Positions 21,801-34,789 of a stretch of DNA of 64,000 nucleotides are shown here, piece after piece. The translations under genes and the position numbers were made by a program. The stretch spans positions 62,001 to 126,000 of the forward strand of contig WFMF01000290.1 of the NCBI GenBank assembly GCA_011033025.1, given 5' to 3'. This DNA comes from Beroe forskalii. Taxonomy: Eukaryota; Ctenophora; Nuda; Beroida; Beroidae. Position 1 is the stretch's first letter. Each line of letters starts with the position of its first letter. The notes beneath the pieces were generated by a model that had not been told where the DNA came from, made no database searches, and worked only from the letters and a program-made list of their open reading frames with translations.

Positions 21801-24800
21801 GGCAGTATTATGAGACCTGATTATTTCAACTTCTGATCATGGTCATAGAGACTTCAGAATTGAACCAGAGTATCTATCTCATCAAGGGGAACAACTTTTT
21901 CTCTGACAACTTTTTTGTCAGATAATTAGTTAATTGACCAATTAGCTACTTGGGTAATTTTCAAAAATCCTAAAAAACTTTTTATGGCTAAAAATGATCA
22001 CAATTACCTGAAACGTGGAAAAAAGTGATTTTTAAGAATATTTAAAAAAAAATTTCACTTAGAAAATTTTCGGACTTAGAAAAATTTTGAGGGAAAAAAC
22101 GAAAGTTTCATTTTTTGCATCCTTAATTAACTTGGTCTAATAATTTTTGACTTCTAAAAGTCACTGTGATTGCTTTTTGCTGTTCTGACAGCATATTTTG
22201 ACTGCTCCTAATGGAAATTTGCCCTCTTCAGACTTTCAGAACTGGTTTCAGAGCCAGGATCAGAGTAAAGCTGTGACAACTTACCTCCCCGAATAAGCGC
22301 CTTGCTTATGATGCCTCCACTGCACTTAATTTGTACTTTGTAGCCAAGGTCAAGATAAGCTGCCCCTCCTCAAGTTACTAGAAGTGTGCTCTCTTCATTA
22401 CTGGTTGCAGAGCCAGGTTCACCACTGTTTACAAGCAGTTGTGTTACTGTCGTGCTATTTCTCTTCTCGGATCAGAGTTTCTTGACAGTAACGTAGATGA
22501 GTATCAGGGAGACAGAGAAACGAGAGTTTGAGTTAATAAATATCAAATGTAAAATGTACAACAATATACGTAACAATACGACCAGCTGGTGGCAAAATAA
22601 AGTTCTGCAGTGCTGCTGAGAGCTGCCCTTATATACTCAATGTATTGTTCATGTATCGGGCAATACTGTATTGCTCTTTATTGGGCAATACTGTATTGCT
22701 CTATATTGGCCAATATTGTATTGTTCATGTATCGGGCAATACAGTATTGTTCCTTATTGGGCAATACTGTATTGCTCTATATCGGCCAATATTGTATTGT
22801 TCATGTATTGGCCAATACTGTATTGCTCTTTATTGGGCAATACTGTATTGCTCTATATCGGGCAATACATGATGTATCCTCATACGTAAGGGTCATACGT
22901 ATGCATCCAGCATGCATCATACGTATGCATTCTGTAACCTGATCTGAGCTGGTGCTGCTCAGCAGCACCAGCACAGCTGTTTGCAAGTAATTCACTGTAT
23001 ACTGTATATCAGGCAGAATACTGGCATTTGCAATTAATGTTGGGATATTGATTATTGAACGAAGTTGATAATATCTATTTTTGATCGAACAATATCCCTA
23101 ACAGTTGACTGCCCCCTGTACCAGACCACTCCAATCATGGTGCTCAGAGAGCCGCTCCCGCTGTCTTCATGTGGAAGCAGGATCTGAGAGGAAAGCTGTG
23201 GAAACTGACCTCCCCAAATTATGAGCGTCTTGCTGCTGATGCCTGCGCCCTGCACTTGAAGCCAAGATGGGCTGCCACCTCCTCCCTTCTAAGGATAGCC
23301 AGACGGACCCGCCAGGCTGCCCTGCAGGGAGAACCCCTGTTATCCCCAAGACCAGTAACGCCCACCAATCTTTCTGACTAAATTCTCTTTCAAAACAACC
23401 AGTGCCTTCTGCTGTGGGACGCCTGACACAGTGAGTAGACACCAATACTGCCGGCATGGTGGACTACAATCACTGGATCATGGATGGCACCCAAAAGTCC
23501 TTCCTCACCAAACCTATACAAACATGCAAGTTTTTTTTCATTATCCATGACTTCTTCCCAGACGGACTGTCCCTCTATCGTCTTAGTTCTTGGCACCTGG
23601 GTTGCCTACCAACCCTCCTCCATTCTCTGCATTACGAGCTGGCAATCCACAATGCCGTGGCCTGATACCAGGGTTACAACTTGCACTTCAAACAATCCCC
23701 CTTCAAGCATATTTGCCGAGGAGATCTTCTGGATGAGTAGGTACCAGATTAGCTGATTGAGAACTCATCAATCAGAGGCCAGAGCTCAGGACTTCGCCAA
23801 GATTGAAGACTTTCCTTTGTTCTACTTCTAGTGGATGATGCTGACAGATTGTGAAGGACTCTCAGCTTAATCCTGTGCTGATGCCTTGACTGGAACAAAT
23901 TTGAAGATATTGCCTACTGTCAAGATGAGCTTTCAGGAACTTCCACAGGGTGGAGTTGAGCAGTCGAGGGCCATAGAGTGGAAACTGTTGTGTGAGCCCT
24001 CAGCAACAATACAGTGGGTGAGAATCAGGGAAGCGCCGTGCTTTCTGCTAATTCCACATGCCATGAAACTAGCAGAAGAAGGAAGCCATGTCTACAGTAA
24101 GAAGGGGCTTTAGGGTTCTCCTAACTAAAAAATTACCCGATGGAATGAAGAAGATGGCTCCATTTTTGGTTACGTCATCCCTGATTGCTTGATTGGTGAG
24201 TTCTCCATCGGTTACTCATCCAGAAGTTCTGCTTGACAGCATCTGTTGCTCTGTCCAGCAGCTTTAAGTACAGTTCAGCATGGCAGCAACATTAGTGTCT
24301 GTTCAGTGTGTCAGGAGTCTCACTGCAGACCCCCCATTTCTAGGGGAACGGCGACAAAAACGTCAATTGGTGATGGGTGTTCCATGTCTCGGGGGGAACA
24401 GGGGTCCTCCTGGCTGAACAGTCTGGTGGGTCATTCTGGCTATCCTAGCGACCTAGCAATTGAGGGGAGGCAGATCCCCCTTCCACATGTTGAAATGGTC
24501 AGGAACAGGGGTGGTCAACTTCCTGTCAACACACAACAGTGGTGATCCTGGCTCTGCGATCAGGTCTGAAGAGGCACACACTTCCAGTAGTGATATGAGG
24601 AGAGGCAGCTTATCTTGACCTTGGCTTCAAATCAAGTGCACTGGAGGCATCATAAGCAAGGCGCTTATTTGGGACTGTCAGTTGCCATAACTTTATTTTG
24701 TCGCAGCTTCCTTCTTCAGTTCCTGCTTCCACACGTAGTGTGGAGTGGTCTGGTACAGGGGGCAGTCAACTGCTTGTAAACAGTGGTGAACCTGGCTCTG

Positions 24801-27800
24801 CAACCAGTAATGAAGAGAGCACACTTCTAGTAACTTGAGGAGGGGCAGCTTATCTTGACCTTGGCTACAAAGTACAAATTAAGTAGTGGAGGCATCATAG
24901 CGCTTATTCGGGGAGGTAAGTTGTCACAGCTTTACTCTGATCCTGGCTCTGAAACCAGTTCTGAAAGTCTGAAGAGGGCAAATTTCCATTAGAGTAGTCA
25001 AAATATGCTGTCAGAACAGCAAAAAGCAATCACAGTGACTTTTAGAAGTCAAAAATTATTAGACCAAGTTAATTAAGGATGCAAAAAATGAAACTTTCGT
25101 TTTTCCCTCAAAATTTTTCTTAGTCCGAAAATTTTCTATGAATTTTTTTTAAATATTCTTAAAAACCACTTTTTCCACGTTTCAGGTAATTGTGATCATT
25201 TTTAGCCATAAAAAGTTTTTTAGGATTTTTGAAAATTACCCAATTAGCTAATTGGTCAATTAACTAATTATCTGACAAAAAGTTGTCAGAGAAAAAAGTT
25301 GTTCCCCTTGATGAGATAGATACTTGGTTCAATTCCCGTCTCTATGACCATCAGAAGTTGAAATAATCAGGTTCATAATACCGCCTGAGGGGCAAAAATG
25401 GGCGTGGCCATATCACCCCTCAGGACGTCGATTCATCGAACGGCAGCAAGTACGTTTTGTTCAGCATGGTCTAAAGTACCGAAAACCGTCGAGAAACCTT
25501 CTGGACAATGATGGGTACACGACCTTGCCCTCAGCTACTGGAGTATAACATTTGATGTTCCCCTGCTTTTCATCTGAAAAAGTGCTAGCGCTATCGTGCA
25601 ACCTAAATGGTTCTTCGTCAGGTTGCTCAATGTGCGCGCAATGACAAATGCACTGTTTTCACACTTGAGAGTCTGCTCTAGCCTGTTAGCTAGTAGTACC
25701 TAGTATTAGCTACCTATCTTTACACATAATGCTAACCATTAATTATATGCTTAGCAAAGGAAAGCTTGCTGTACTAGTGGATGCCATCAAAATGGAACAG
25801 TTATGGATGCAATCAAAATGAAGTGGATGATGAACGTGTAAGACATCAAGATAAGCTCAAGATAAGGGTATGTAGTGGTACTTTGTAGACTCCAGTGTTG
25901 ACGTGCCACGGCTGTAAGACGCTGTGTAGATTGTAGACATATCTCAAGAGAGATGCAGTGATCTTGCTCTGATCTGATCTACAGCACAGACGTATCTCAC
26001 ACCGAGTGCTGACTTGAAGATATTCTGTATATGGGAAGATTGGTTCGCCAATATACTGAAGTTATGAGAGTGCAAAGTGCACCCCGTCTCAGATCTTTTG
26101 GGGTTCAGATTTTGCATGGAAAAGTTTACCATCATAGTACCATTGAGAAACTTCAAACACAGTCAAAGTTTTGAGGCTTCACTTTTGTCAAGCCCTTTTA
26201 TTGGGAGTATTCTGGACATTAATAAACATTATTCATTGTGTACTTATTGATATGTTATGGACTTGAACTGTATTTTTAACTCTGTCGATTGATAAAAAGG
26301 TTTATCGTCAGATATTTTTTGAGGATGCAATGCAGCAGTGTTGTCTACGTTTGTCAAATATCTTAAAAAAGTAAAAATCATACCTCGATTTTTCATAGCA
26401 AAATCAATTTAATATGGGCTTAGTCTTTCATATGCGGAATCCTCCCTTTTTCAGCTCTTTGGGATTATCTTGAAAACGGACCGAGGTACAGTCTTGAAAC
26501 TGTTATCCATTCCACCTATCCACCCTGCTAACATAAACCGACAATTATTTATATTTTTTAAAGAATTTAATTGGAAAACAGAATAACAACCATTTAATCA
26601 GAATTTCATCAGCATGCCAGGTTTCATCAGGTGACAAACATAAATCATTACCTACTCTCATACAGAAATAAATTGAACAGTTTATATTAATTAAATGAAA
26701 ATCAGTCTTTATGATATGAACAAAAATTGGTATAAAAAAGTTTTGAAAACTCATCAAAACTCTGAAGAAAGCTACCATCGCCTGTTATGAACATCACGGT
26801 CAAAAAGCGCTGATAAGCAGTGTATAGGCGGTTATCGGCGCCTATAGGCACCGATTATCGTTGATTTTCGGCGCTTATAGGCGCCAATAAGCAGTGACAG
26901 AAATCGGCGCCGATTCGAAGCCTATAGAAAATTATAGGTGCTGAATCGGCGCCGAAGCGGTGGTTTGCATCAATGGGATTTGCCCACTCAGCGGTGGGTC
27001 ATTATCACAAAATCATCATAATATATCAATGTCATTAACATGCCGAATTGTATGTGAGGTCTGTATAAAAATGCTTTTGTTACAAAAATACAAATTTCAT
27101 TTGAAAATGAAAATTCCAGAAAATTTCTCATCAGCCTGCTGCAGTCTTAGAAGCTTATTACTTTATTAAGACTCCATGCGACTTGCAAACAGGGTGTTTT
27201 TTGCTAGTGGTTCATAAAGCACAAGTGACATTGTTATTGAGTATTATATTATCGTGAACAAACAGAGAATGTAAAATTAAAAACTAAAAACTCCTAGGGT
27301 GCACCAAAAATTTTGAATATTAAGCGCTCAACCCATGGGCTGATACTGATATTTCTCAGTAAGACATGAGTTTTAATCTAAAACCTCCTCAGCTTACGAT
27401 GTGTCAATAGAAAACATCACGTTCATAAACGATGCGTCGTACGTCACTCTGACGTGCTCAGTGACAACAGAACCTAACGACACGCAGATAACCTTCTACA
27501 GAAACGAGACAGGAGCATCTGAGGAGTGTAAGTGCTAAAATGGGTCAAAAAGGGACGTTTTTACCCATATATTGTGGGCACATGCACCGATCGATATAAC
27601 CACACAAAAGATGACAATGAAATCCTATGGAAAGGAAATCATCAATCGATGCATGTGTACTCATATGGGTTATATGCAAGAGAAGTTTTTTGCTGATTGG
27701 GTCCCACGAACTCACGATGACGAAAGCATATAGCTATACGGTGAACATTATTGAATAAGCTTGAAAAAGCGTCTCTTATTTAGGAAAACACGAATTTGAG

Positions 27801-29808
27801 ATATAAATTGTTCAGGATGGCCTGGGCGTTTACCAAAATTTTGACAGTGGTCTTTCGTCCGTAGGTCCAGCATTGCCCATATCAGACCTCGGAGCAAAAA
27901 TGACGTACAAAAATCGAATAGTACTACAGAAAAATCCACTGGAATTGTTGCTCTGATGGCCAAAAAAATTTGGGGATACAACTCAAAATTTCGGTCATAA
28001 AAATTAATTCGAATTTAAGTTACAAAGTGATTCTGAAAATTTCATGCAGAAATATTTCAAGAATAGCGAAGTAGAAGAGAAAGTGTAAAGTCTCACTTGG
28101 GCAAAATCACAAACTGAGATAGGTATAGAATTATAAGCGATTTAGTGGATTTTGAAGGTTTTTACGGGCTTATTAAATAGCCAAATTGGTCTAATTCACT
28201 TATCTCTAATATAAAATCGCATTTCGTGTTTCTCCGTACGTCATGCCCATGGTAACGTGATAATTTTGGGATTCGAAATTAATAAACGAGATGCTGCGTA
28301 GCAGCGCCAAGTGAGCTGTGCATTTGCAGGCTCAAAGCCCAACTGGCCTGCTATAGTCTTTAATATGAAATGAATTCACGCGTTTTTCCCGTTGCTGTAA
28401 GTTTTTTTGACATTGCCAAGAAATTATCATGATTAACGAAGGCTAAAGATGCATATTGGTGCCGTTGCTATGGAAACCAATTTTTGTGCACGGGAAGATT
28501 ATAATCAGTTCTTTGATATTTCTCTCTATTACGCTACGACTGTTAAGTGCTGTGCTGTAGTTTTCGAAAATCTGATGTTTTCTTAACTTCAAATTCAAGT
28601 TCTCAAGATGGAGAATGCACATAACTTGAATAAAAGAGGATATTTCTGATGGATTGTTTTCATAAAATTGTGGCCGAGGTCGGCCAATAATCAAGACTTA
28701 GTCGGTGATAACAGTAGTAAATGCAGTTGTAAAATTAACCATTAAGATCAATTTAAGGTTTAAAAAAGTTTAAAATTAAATAGAATCGAATATAGGTGAA
28801 GCAGATTACGAAGACAGTTCTTGGCCTGGATCAATGTGAACAAAACAAAAGTGTCCAATGTCAGTCTGAGAACCAGTTGTCAGAATTTACATCATCTTGC
28901 CCAAAAAACGGAACAAAAATCACTCGGTTAAGCACGACTAAGATTTACTGACAAACTTTTTCCACTCTGCTCCTTCATGAAATTGAATATTTGATTTCGT
29001 TGCTTAAACAATTAAACTTTGGATCTGATCGGAATTTTTTTATGGGGTAAAAATATTCAATCAATTTGAATGGTAATGTCTAAAATTTGCGAACGAGGTG
29101 CTGTGTAGCAGCACCCAGTAAGCTGTGTGCTTGCAGGCCCAATGGGCCTGCTAGTAAATGTGTATAAATTGGTTTGCCCATTAATTTTGACCTAAGCGAT
29201 GGGAAATGTTGGACATAAGGACTCAAGACCACTGTCAAAATGTTGGTACACGCCGTGGCCATCCTGGTCAATTTATATCTAAAACTCGTGTTTTCCCAAA
29301 TAAGAGGGTGAACCCCCGGGCTTTATGCAAGTAATAATCAAATAACCAATGCTGCCCCAGCAATCGGATCTACCAACACGACCCTCAACACTGGGGACAG
29401 CAAGTACTACGCATACCGAATCCAGCAGACCAAGAACTTGGTGAATGCCACATATGCGTGCGAAGCCAGCTTCACCTCCGGAGGAGTCCAGAAATCAGAT
29501 ATCATGACACCTGAGGAACTAAGTTAGTGTGATGCGCTCCGCATCTGCTGATCTCAATCTGTTCATCTCTATGTTAATTCCTGTCGATATATATCATGTT
29601 TATCTCACCATGTTTATCTCATATCTATATCGCTTAGTCTATCTTGCGCCATGTTGGTGACACCCTGATACAATTCCAGCTATCACGGAGCACCCCTCCA
29701 CTACGATAGCGTTTGAGGGAGACACGGTGTCGCTAAGCTGCAATGCTACGGAGTCTCACACCACAACCACCATCATCTGGCATGACAGCGAGCACCACAC
29801 CTTCGAGG
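18869..29808 (+). CDS. Secreted or membrane Ig-domain protein, intact 5' part
   Basis: Eight exons keep phase 1 throughout: 18869-18950, 19322-19393, 19605-19706, 20224-20490, 20664-20984, 27393-27527, 29361-29522 and 29680-29808. The start ATG lies in a good context (ACAACAATGG) and begins MALMQKRITCFSQFFLLATL, a plausible signal peptide. The next two exons give a small two-cysteine module. Then follow Ig-like domains: VELGTTATLSCLVYGLSS, then SDQTVTCRVTYDTKAPILTW with EYSCVTNA, then SYVTLTCSV with ATYACEAS, then EGDTVSLSCNATES. Each shows the Ig Cys, the Trp where expected, and the YxC pattern. Several NxS/T sites fit an extracellular location. Domain-sized phase-1 exons fit exon shuffling. 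The exon 2 acceptor (19321) was chosen because it keeps phase. Role is inferred as adhesion or recognition. No transmembrane segment is visible. Later exons are broken (see next entry). Confidence 0.75.
21012..21635 (+). repeat. CTATCCTATCACNCTG minisatellite at an intron start
   Basis: About 35 irregular units of 16-17 bp (CTGCTATCCTATCACT) start about 25 bp after the donor at 20984/20985. The unit does not contain the exon end. Reading frames through it are low-complexity artefacts. Confidence 0.9.
21642..25546. mobile_element. 3.9-kb fold-back transposon in the Ig gene intron
   Basis: Very long inverted arms: TACTCCAGTAGCTGAGGGCA starts the left arm and its complement ends the right arm. 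Similarity continues for roughly 850 bp (for example GACGTCCTGAGGGG, GGCGTGGCCATATCACC, AGATAGATAC). TAA flanks both ends, a candidate three-base target duplication. A tract related to the inner arm (GGCAGCTTATCTTGACC) is repeated at about 24600 and 24850. I see no transposase motif in the 22.5-24.7 kb centre. Confidence 0.75.
22655..22872 (+). repeat. GGGCAATACTGTATTGCTC tandem array
   Basis: About eight units of 24-28 bp, each a dyad (GCAATACTGTATTGC or CAATATTGTATTG), sit inside the fold-back element. They explain overlapping open frames on the + strand. Confidence 0.85.
25547..27392. other. Rest of the Ig gene intron
   Basis: No exon seen. At 26800-26990 there is a cluster of GGCGCC- and GATAAGCGC-like repeats (TATAGGCGCCAATAAGC), related to 44.82-45.0 kb. 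A sequence near 26455-26485 resembles one near 16.4 kb. Confidence 0.4.
27768..29310. mobile_element. Inverted-repeat element enclosing double-hairpin copies
   Basis: Arms at about 27768-27895 and 29165-29305 are inverted. TTAGGAAAACACGA with GATATAAATTG, GGATGGCC and TTTTGACAGTGGTC recur as complements on the right. Two minus-strand double-hairpin repeats lie between them. All of this lies in the intron between exons 27393 and 29361. Confidence 0.6.
28278..29156 (-). mobile_element. Double-hairpin repeat family, copies b (head only) and c
   Basis: A head fragment at 28278-28358 precedes a longer copy at about 28372-29156, both on the minus strand. Copy c ends in GCAGGCCCAATGGGCC followed by TGCTAGT. 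It encodes on the minus strand ILHLENLNLKLRKHQIFEN and VIERNIKELIIIFPCTK, similar to the ILHLEILKLQLRKRQIF segment of copy e. Confidence 0.75.
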
Positions 29809-31376
29809 GTGGGTACAAACCTTTACATAGCATTCCCAGTCGGAACTCAAGCTGAATGTGATCACTGATCTGCTTTGATTGGTCAGATGATTTTACACAA
29901 ATCACGGTCATATTATGCTCTCTATATTTCTATAGATAGCTATAGTCTATCTAAACAAACTCACATTAATGTTGGATATATTTCTAATATTTCCACAGAA
30001 ACGACCTTATTTGTTCTTCCGTGATACTCATTTAATAACACCACCTCATTTCCCCAAACACGAAACCTGTTTAAAGAATATTTTCAATTGTCAATTATTC
30101 TTTATTTCTCTAATCATGCACGCTGAACGCTCCTCCAGGAGGGTGTGCCCACTCGGGGACAATATCACCGTGAACAGCACTGGGGGCGTGAGCTACCGTC
30201 TTCGATCCTGTGGCGTTTGACACCGTCGGGACGGCCCTCTCAACTACTCCTGCACCTTCATCTACGAGGATGTAGGGGAGCTGGAGTCCAATTCTGCCAG
30301 GCTTACTGGGTCAGGGGTAAACTTTTACATTATGTCACGATAGGTAATAGTTAGCGTCAGGGCTTTTGACTGTTTGAAAGCAGCTCTTACATACACAGAT
30401 GATAATGATAATATCCAATTTGGCTCTATCTGTAACATGTGCACTTTTTCATTATATTGGCCCGAAAATCGTTCCATAGAGCTGCTTAGTCATTTTTCAA
30501 TGATCAGTGAGATGCACTGTAAAATTGGAATACTACTGTTTGAAGTCTTACTACTCCTTACACAATGTTTTCAGCTTTGATCAACTACCCGACCCAAGAG
30601 ATCGCGGTAATTTACGGTGATCCGATATCCTTGAATCCGTACTTACGCTACCAACACCTCTGCTGACGTGTACTGAAGCAGGTTAATTCCACACAATCAT
30701 TTTGGATCCGTTTGCCACTTTGTCAAGGCGCCAGTCAATAATAGTATTATGCAGGTCTTGTGCCAGTCTAATGCAGGTTTGGCGCCAGTTTGTTGCACAA
30801 AACGTCGCCATTATCACAGCGCAGTACTACGTTGGCTGAACTGACTGTTTCGCAACTTCCCGCAGGACGGCACCGTTCTGACAAGCTACAGCAACACGAC
30901 CACCTACGACGGAGTCTAAGCAAGAACTTTGGAACCTACAACACCAGTTCAGCTGTGCTGGCCGACTCAGGGTAAAACCACTGCGCTGCAAATCGAGACG
31001 GAACGGAGATAGTGTCCACGAACACGCTACTTGTCACTGTCTACGGTAGGTGCAGGGCATATAATGAGGGCATTTCTCATGTCGATATTCGAGCTTTTTA
31101 ATGCGTAAGGAATACAGAAAAAAATCTTTTCCGTTCTTTTTTTCTTTCATGCCAAAAACTTACCTATGATGAGATGGTATATGTTAACGTATTTGATGTG
31201 CTTATCTGGCACATTTTTGTGCCATGCTAACTCAAATACGCCGCATATAACACAATGCTCAGGGGTGGCTACGGGACCCGACCTCCGGGAACTTCATGAG
31301 CGCTGCATCAGTTACACTGACTTGTGGCATAGTTCAATCAGACTTCGTGGCCAATGTTACTTGGTATAAGGATTCG

Positions 31377-32392
31377 GTGAGTAGCTGTCCTTAATTTCCA
31401 AGCCACAAATTCCAAGCAATCATATTTGATTAGAACTTGCATCTGTGAAAAATTCATAATAAAGGTTTCAGTGGGCCAATCGATTCAAGCTTATTATATC
31501 AAATCTGATATTACCCATGATCTTTCAAACATGCTGCCGCGCAATGAAAGTTGAAACGAAATTTTGAGATAATTCGATAACTATTCTCGAGAATTCTATG
31601 TATGTTGTAACTTTTTCAAAGATCAAGGTTCCAACATTTGGTGTGGTGAAACAAACTAATACCAATGAGGGGTCGAAGTTGGTAGCTACTTCTCAGCAGA
31701 ATTGACCACTGCAGTCAATCTTTAAGTAAAATCAGGAACGGCCAGTTCACCTGAGGTGTGACTGAATACCACAGAGGCTCGAAGTTTGAATTCATGCTTC
31801 CCCAGCGGAAGGACGGTACTACACTTTAAGCTAATGGGCTAATGGTCATAGTTCATACCACCCTATAGTAATTGAAGGAGGTTCCAGGTAACTGCGGGGG
31901 TATCGGCGAGATGCGTAAGGAAAAAAGTGGACGTGGCCAATATAAACCGAAATGTGGTTTTCGGGCTTAGGGAATACTTACAATCGATTTCTCGTACCAA
32001 AAACATATTATGTTAATAGTATAATCATACCTTATTTTTTATTTCCATCGTAACATTAACTTTTATTAACAATTTAATCAAAAAGAGGGTGTAGACAAAA
32101 AGGGGTGTGGCCACCCAGAGTTTTCCAGACACCAAAAAATTTAAACAAAAATTTTGGGTGACCCTAGGGACCCATTAGAGTCAATTGACACACTGAAACC
32201 TTTGTCAAGAATTTTAAAGAGTTATGTCAGATTATTCCCTTATTGTAATAACTCACATTTTCATTGAGCTTCGTTCCATCTTTCTTTTTCTATCGAATTT
32301 GTGTTACTCGTAAGCGATATAAGGATTGTCCTCTGTGATTGACCAAGTTTTGTATAAGAATATCCTACCAGCACTATTCACCACATCCTCAG
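31377..32392 (+). other. Intron of the Ig gene
   Basis: No exon or tandem repeat recognised. Includes two GGGTGTGGCCA-like segments near 31930 and 32100. Confidence 0.4.
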
Positions 32393-32831
32393 TCGCCGAT
32401 TGGCTCGCTGAATATCACGACCTTCGTCGACTACTGAAGTCACGTACTAACTTTCACGAGCTACACGGACAACGGCAATTACTCCTGTGTCGTGCACTAC
32501 GATGAGCAGACGGTGGGGGCGTCACTCTTGAAGAGGGCAAATCACACCAGTGCACAGGCAGAGATCCTCATCTGGGGTATGTTGTCAGGGTTAGAGTCGA
32601 GGATTTGGGTAAGGTTGGGGTAAATTAAGGTCAGGGAACAACGATACAGTGTCGTGCGAGGTGAAATGTCGCTGATGAAATGTCGTGCTTCCCTTCAGTG
32701 TGTTGTAATGTCTTTACCATTCCGACTTCAGGGCTTGTCCTTGCATATAGTTATCTTGCCTCCAACCCACTGTACACTTTCCATGATTGAATGATATAAC
32801 ACCTCACAACTTGATGTCTCCCATTCTCCAG

Positions 32832-33092
32832 GCATCGAGACGACTGAAGAGCAAGTTGAGATCGGCACCAATGGCACCCTGACCTGCGTGGCTTACGGGC
32901 TGTCCAGTGCCACCACCTCCAGCATATGGACAGGCAACTTGACGTCCACCTTTGCTTATGACACGTACGATGGTACGGCCTTCTCCGAGACACGGAAACT
33001 AGAAATCGACACGAGCGGCCTTACGGTGGCTGCCCATACATACTCGTGCAATATCTCAGCCGTCGACACCCCGGTCATGCTGTACACCTATT
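32832..33092 (+). CDS. Intact Ig exon, paralogue of 20224-20490
   Basis: The exon is 87 codons, phase 1 to 1, and reads GIETTEEQVEIGTNGTLTC, then VAYGLSSATTSSIWTGNL, ending VMLYTY. The exon at 20224-20490 has YGLSSAT, WTG and a YTY ending at the same positions. The following exon (33315) likewise matches 20664. An exon pair was therefore duplicated within the gene. Confidence 0.8.
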
Positions 33093-33629
33093 GTGAGTAG
33101 AGGATATACCTTATCAGCTTATCTGTTTTCCGCTTATCGGTTATCAGTTGTTTGGTGCGAAATGTTGCCAGACTGTTCAGATTACCGTTTCATGGGTGCT
33201 CAATTTATTCATATCGGTGGGATGCAGCTTTTTCGCAAAATTCATTTATATACTTAAATACTAGTACGTAGCTTCTTCTTGTTATTTTCTAAATCATAAT
33301 AAAATCATCTGCAGCGGTTGATGTGGAATCAGATAAGAATATCGTGACGGAAGGACCAGACAGTTACCTGTGTAGTGACGTACACAGCACCAATATTAAC
33401 GTGGAAAGACCCGTCCAGCTCCGGACATAACTGAAAGTGACGGAGGCAATTATACCATCAACACTACTGCCACCTCGACACAACTGTCGTCCACTTGACG
33501 ATCCACCTGCCGATATTGTCGGCAATGTCGTCCCCATCGGAGTATTCATGCGTGGTGGACGCAAACTTACTGTCTCCAGCAATTCACCTATTGAGCTACA
33601 ACAACGTTACTCACCCCATGACGTTAGGG

Positions 33630-34789
33630 TAACCAAAAATCAGCTATTTTGCTGCTATAATAAGTGAATTCATCAAACATAACATGAAAATTTTTGTTTG
33701 TATTAATTTTTATTCACGGAATGGGTTCTGAAAATGTCAAAACTGGATCATCAACTCTATTTCCATTTTTATTTCGAAATTTTAAAAACAGATATGTATC
33801 CAAATTGACTTTAAAAATTTCTATGGGGATAATGATCTTTGATAAAGCTGCTAAGAAAATCATCGCATTGTCCAGACGCTTGAGCAATAAAATATGGCCT
33901 CTACAGCAATATTTTATGATCTTTCATTAAGATCAGCTAAATTAACTATCAGCGCCTAACGTAAGCAATTAACCAATGATAGAGTGGTGTGATGTAATCT
34001 TCAACGACTACCATATTAGCCAATCACTATCATTAAAATCATTATTAAAAAAATATCATTATTTAAACTTGCTCAAACTCATCTTAGAATAGTGCAACTG
34101 GCCAGTATGAATAGATACATATAGAACACAAAACATGATTCATGTGACAAGCAGCCAACAGGTGGCTTATAAGAGGATTGTAAAAGCTTAATAGCTGAGA
34201 ATAATAAATAAGACAGACGAGGCCCAATCCATGAAGTTGATGAGAATGACGTGATGATGGTCCACAATGACCACAAACACCGCGTTTTCTCGCACATAAA
34301 TAACATGATTAAAAAACCTCTTCTCTCTGATGAGGATATAGAAAAGCAAACATGCAAAGTGCCTTTCAAGATGATGCTCAGAGACTTTTCGTGATATTAG
34401 TTTGTGAATGGTAATATTCTAACTGTCAATGATCAATACAATGATGATATTAAATCTTCTGAACTTCTTTTGGAAGAGTATGTTTTTTGTGAAAATTGGA
34501 AGTTTTAAGTTTTACTAAATAAGAATCTTGTCTGAGCTCACTCCACACTCCCTGCTATTCCTTTCACGGTGAAATTCTTTGAGTTGATTGAGGTACGTAC
34601 TATGTATTCTACGGTTTTGTTTTCATTTGATTTCACCAGTTGGAGAACATTGGGACGATATCTGAAGTGCGCAATCACATTTTCTGAATACTTTGTCGAC
34701 CTGTGGCCTGCGTAGACACGACTCTTCATTTTGTCTTGCTTGTAAGATTTATCTCTGACTCATCATCAAGTGATGTTGATAGAACTTCC
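33630..34789. other. Region between converging genes
   Basis: It lies between the last Ig exon (+) and the stop of the EGF/Gly-rich gene (-). A + strand stretch near 34200-34385 reads DENDVMMVHNDHKHRVFS and onward, which looks like a coding relic, but I cannot assign it. No clear polyadenylation signal can be tied to either gene. Confidence 0.35.

Larger units (their letters stand above)
30139..33629 (+). pseudogene. Ig-domain gene, 3' part with frameshifts and stops
   Basis: The same gene continues with recognisable but damaged Ig exons near 30139-30316, 30575-30681, 30866-31045, 31263-31376, 32393-32576 and 33315-33629. The exon at 32832-33092 is intact. Examples: DNITVNSTGGVSYR runs into frame changes before LNYSCTFIYEDVGELESNS. 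At 30866 the frame meets a TAA after TYDGV and another stop before HCAANRDG. At 32393 one TGA interrupts an otherwise open phase 0 to 1 exon. The last exon is a frameshifted copy of the one at 20664. Splice sites remain good. Either the gene's 3' half is a decaying pseudogene, or this stretch has base-level assembly errors. The many single-base differences in homologous positions allow both readings. Confidence 0.6.

Noticed and set aside
23167..23756. Possible transposase frames inside the 3.9-kb fold-back
   Set aside because: Short overlapping frames on both strands, no recognised motif, and part of the DNA belongs to the inverted arms.
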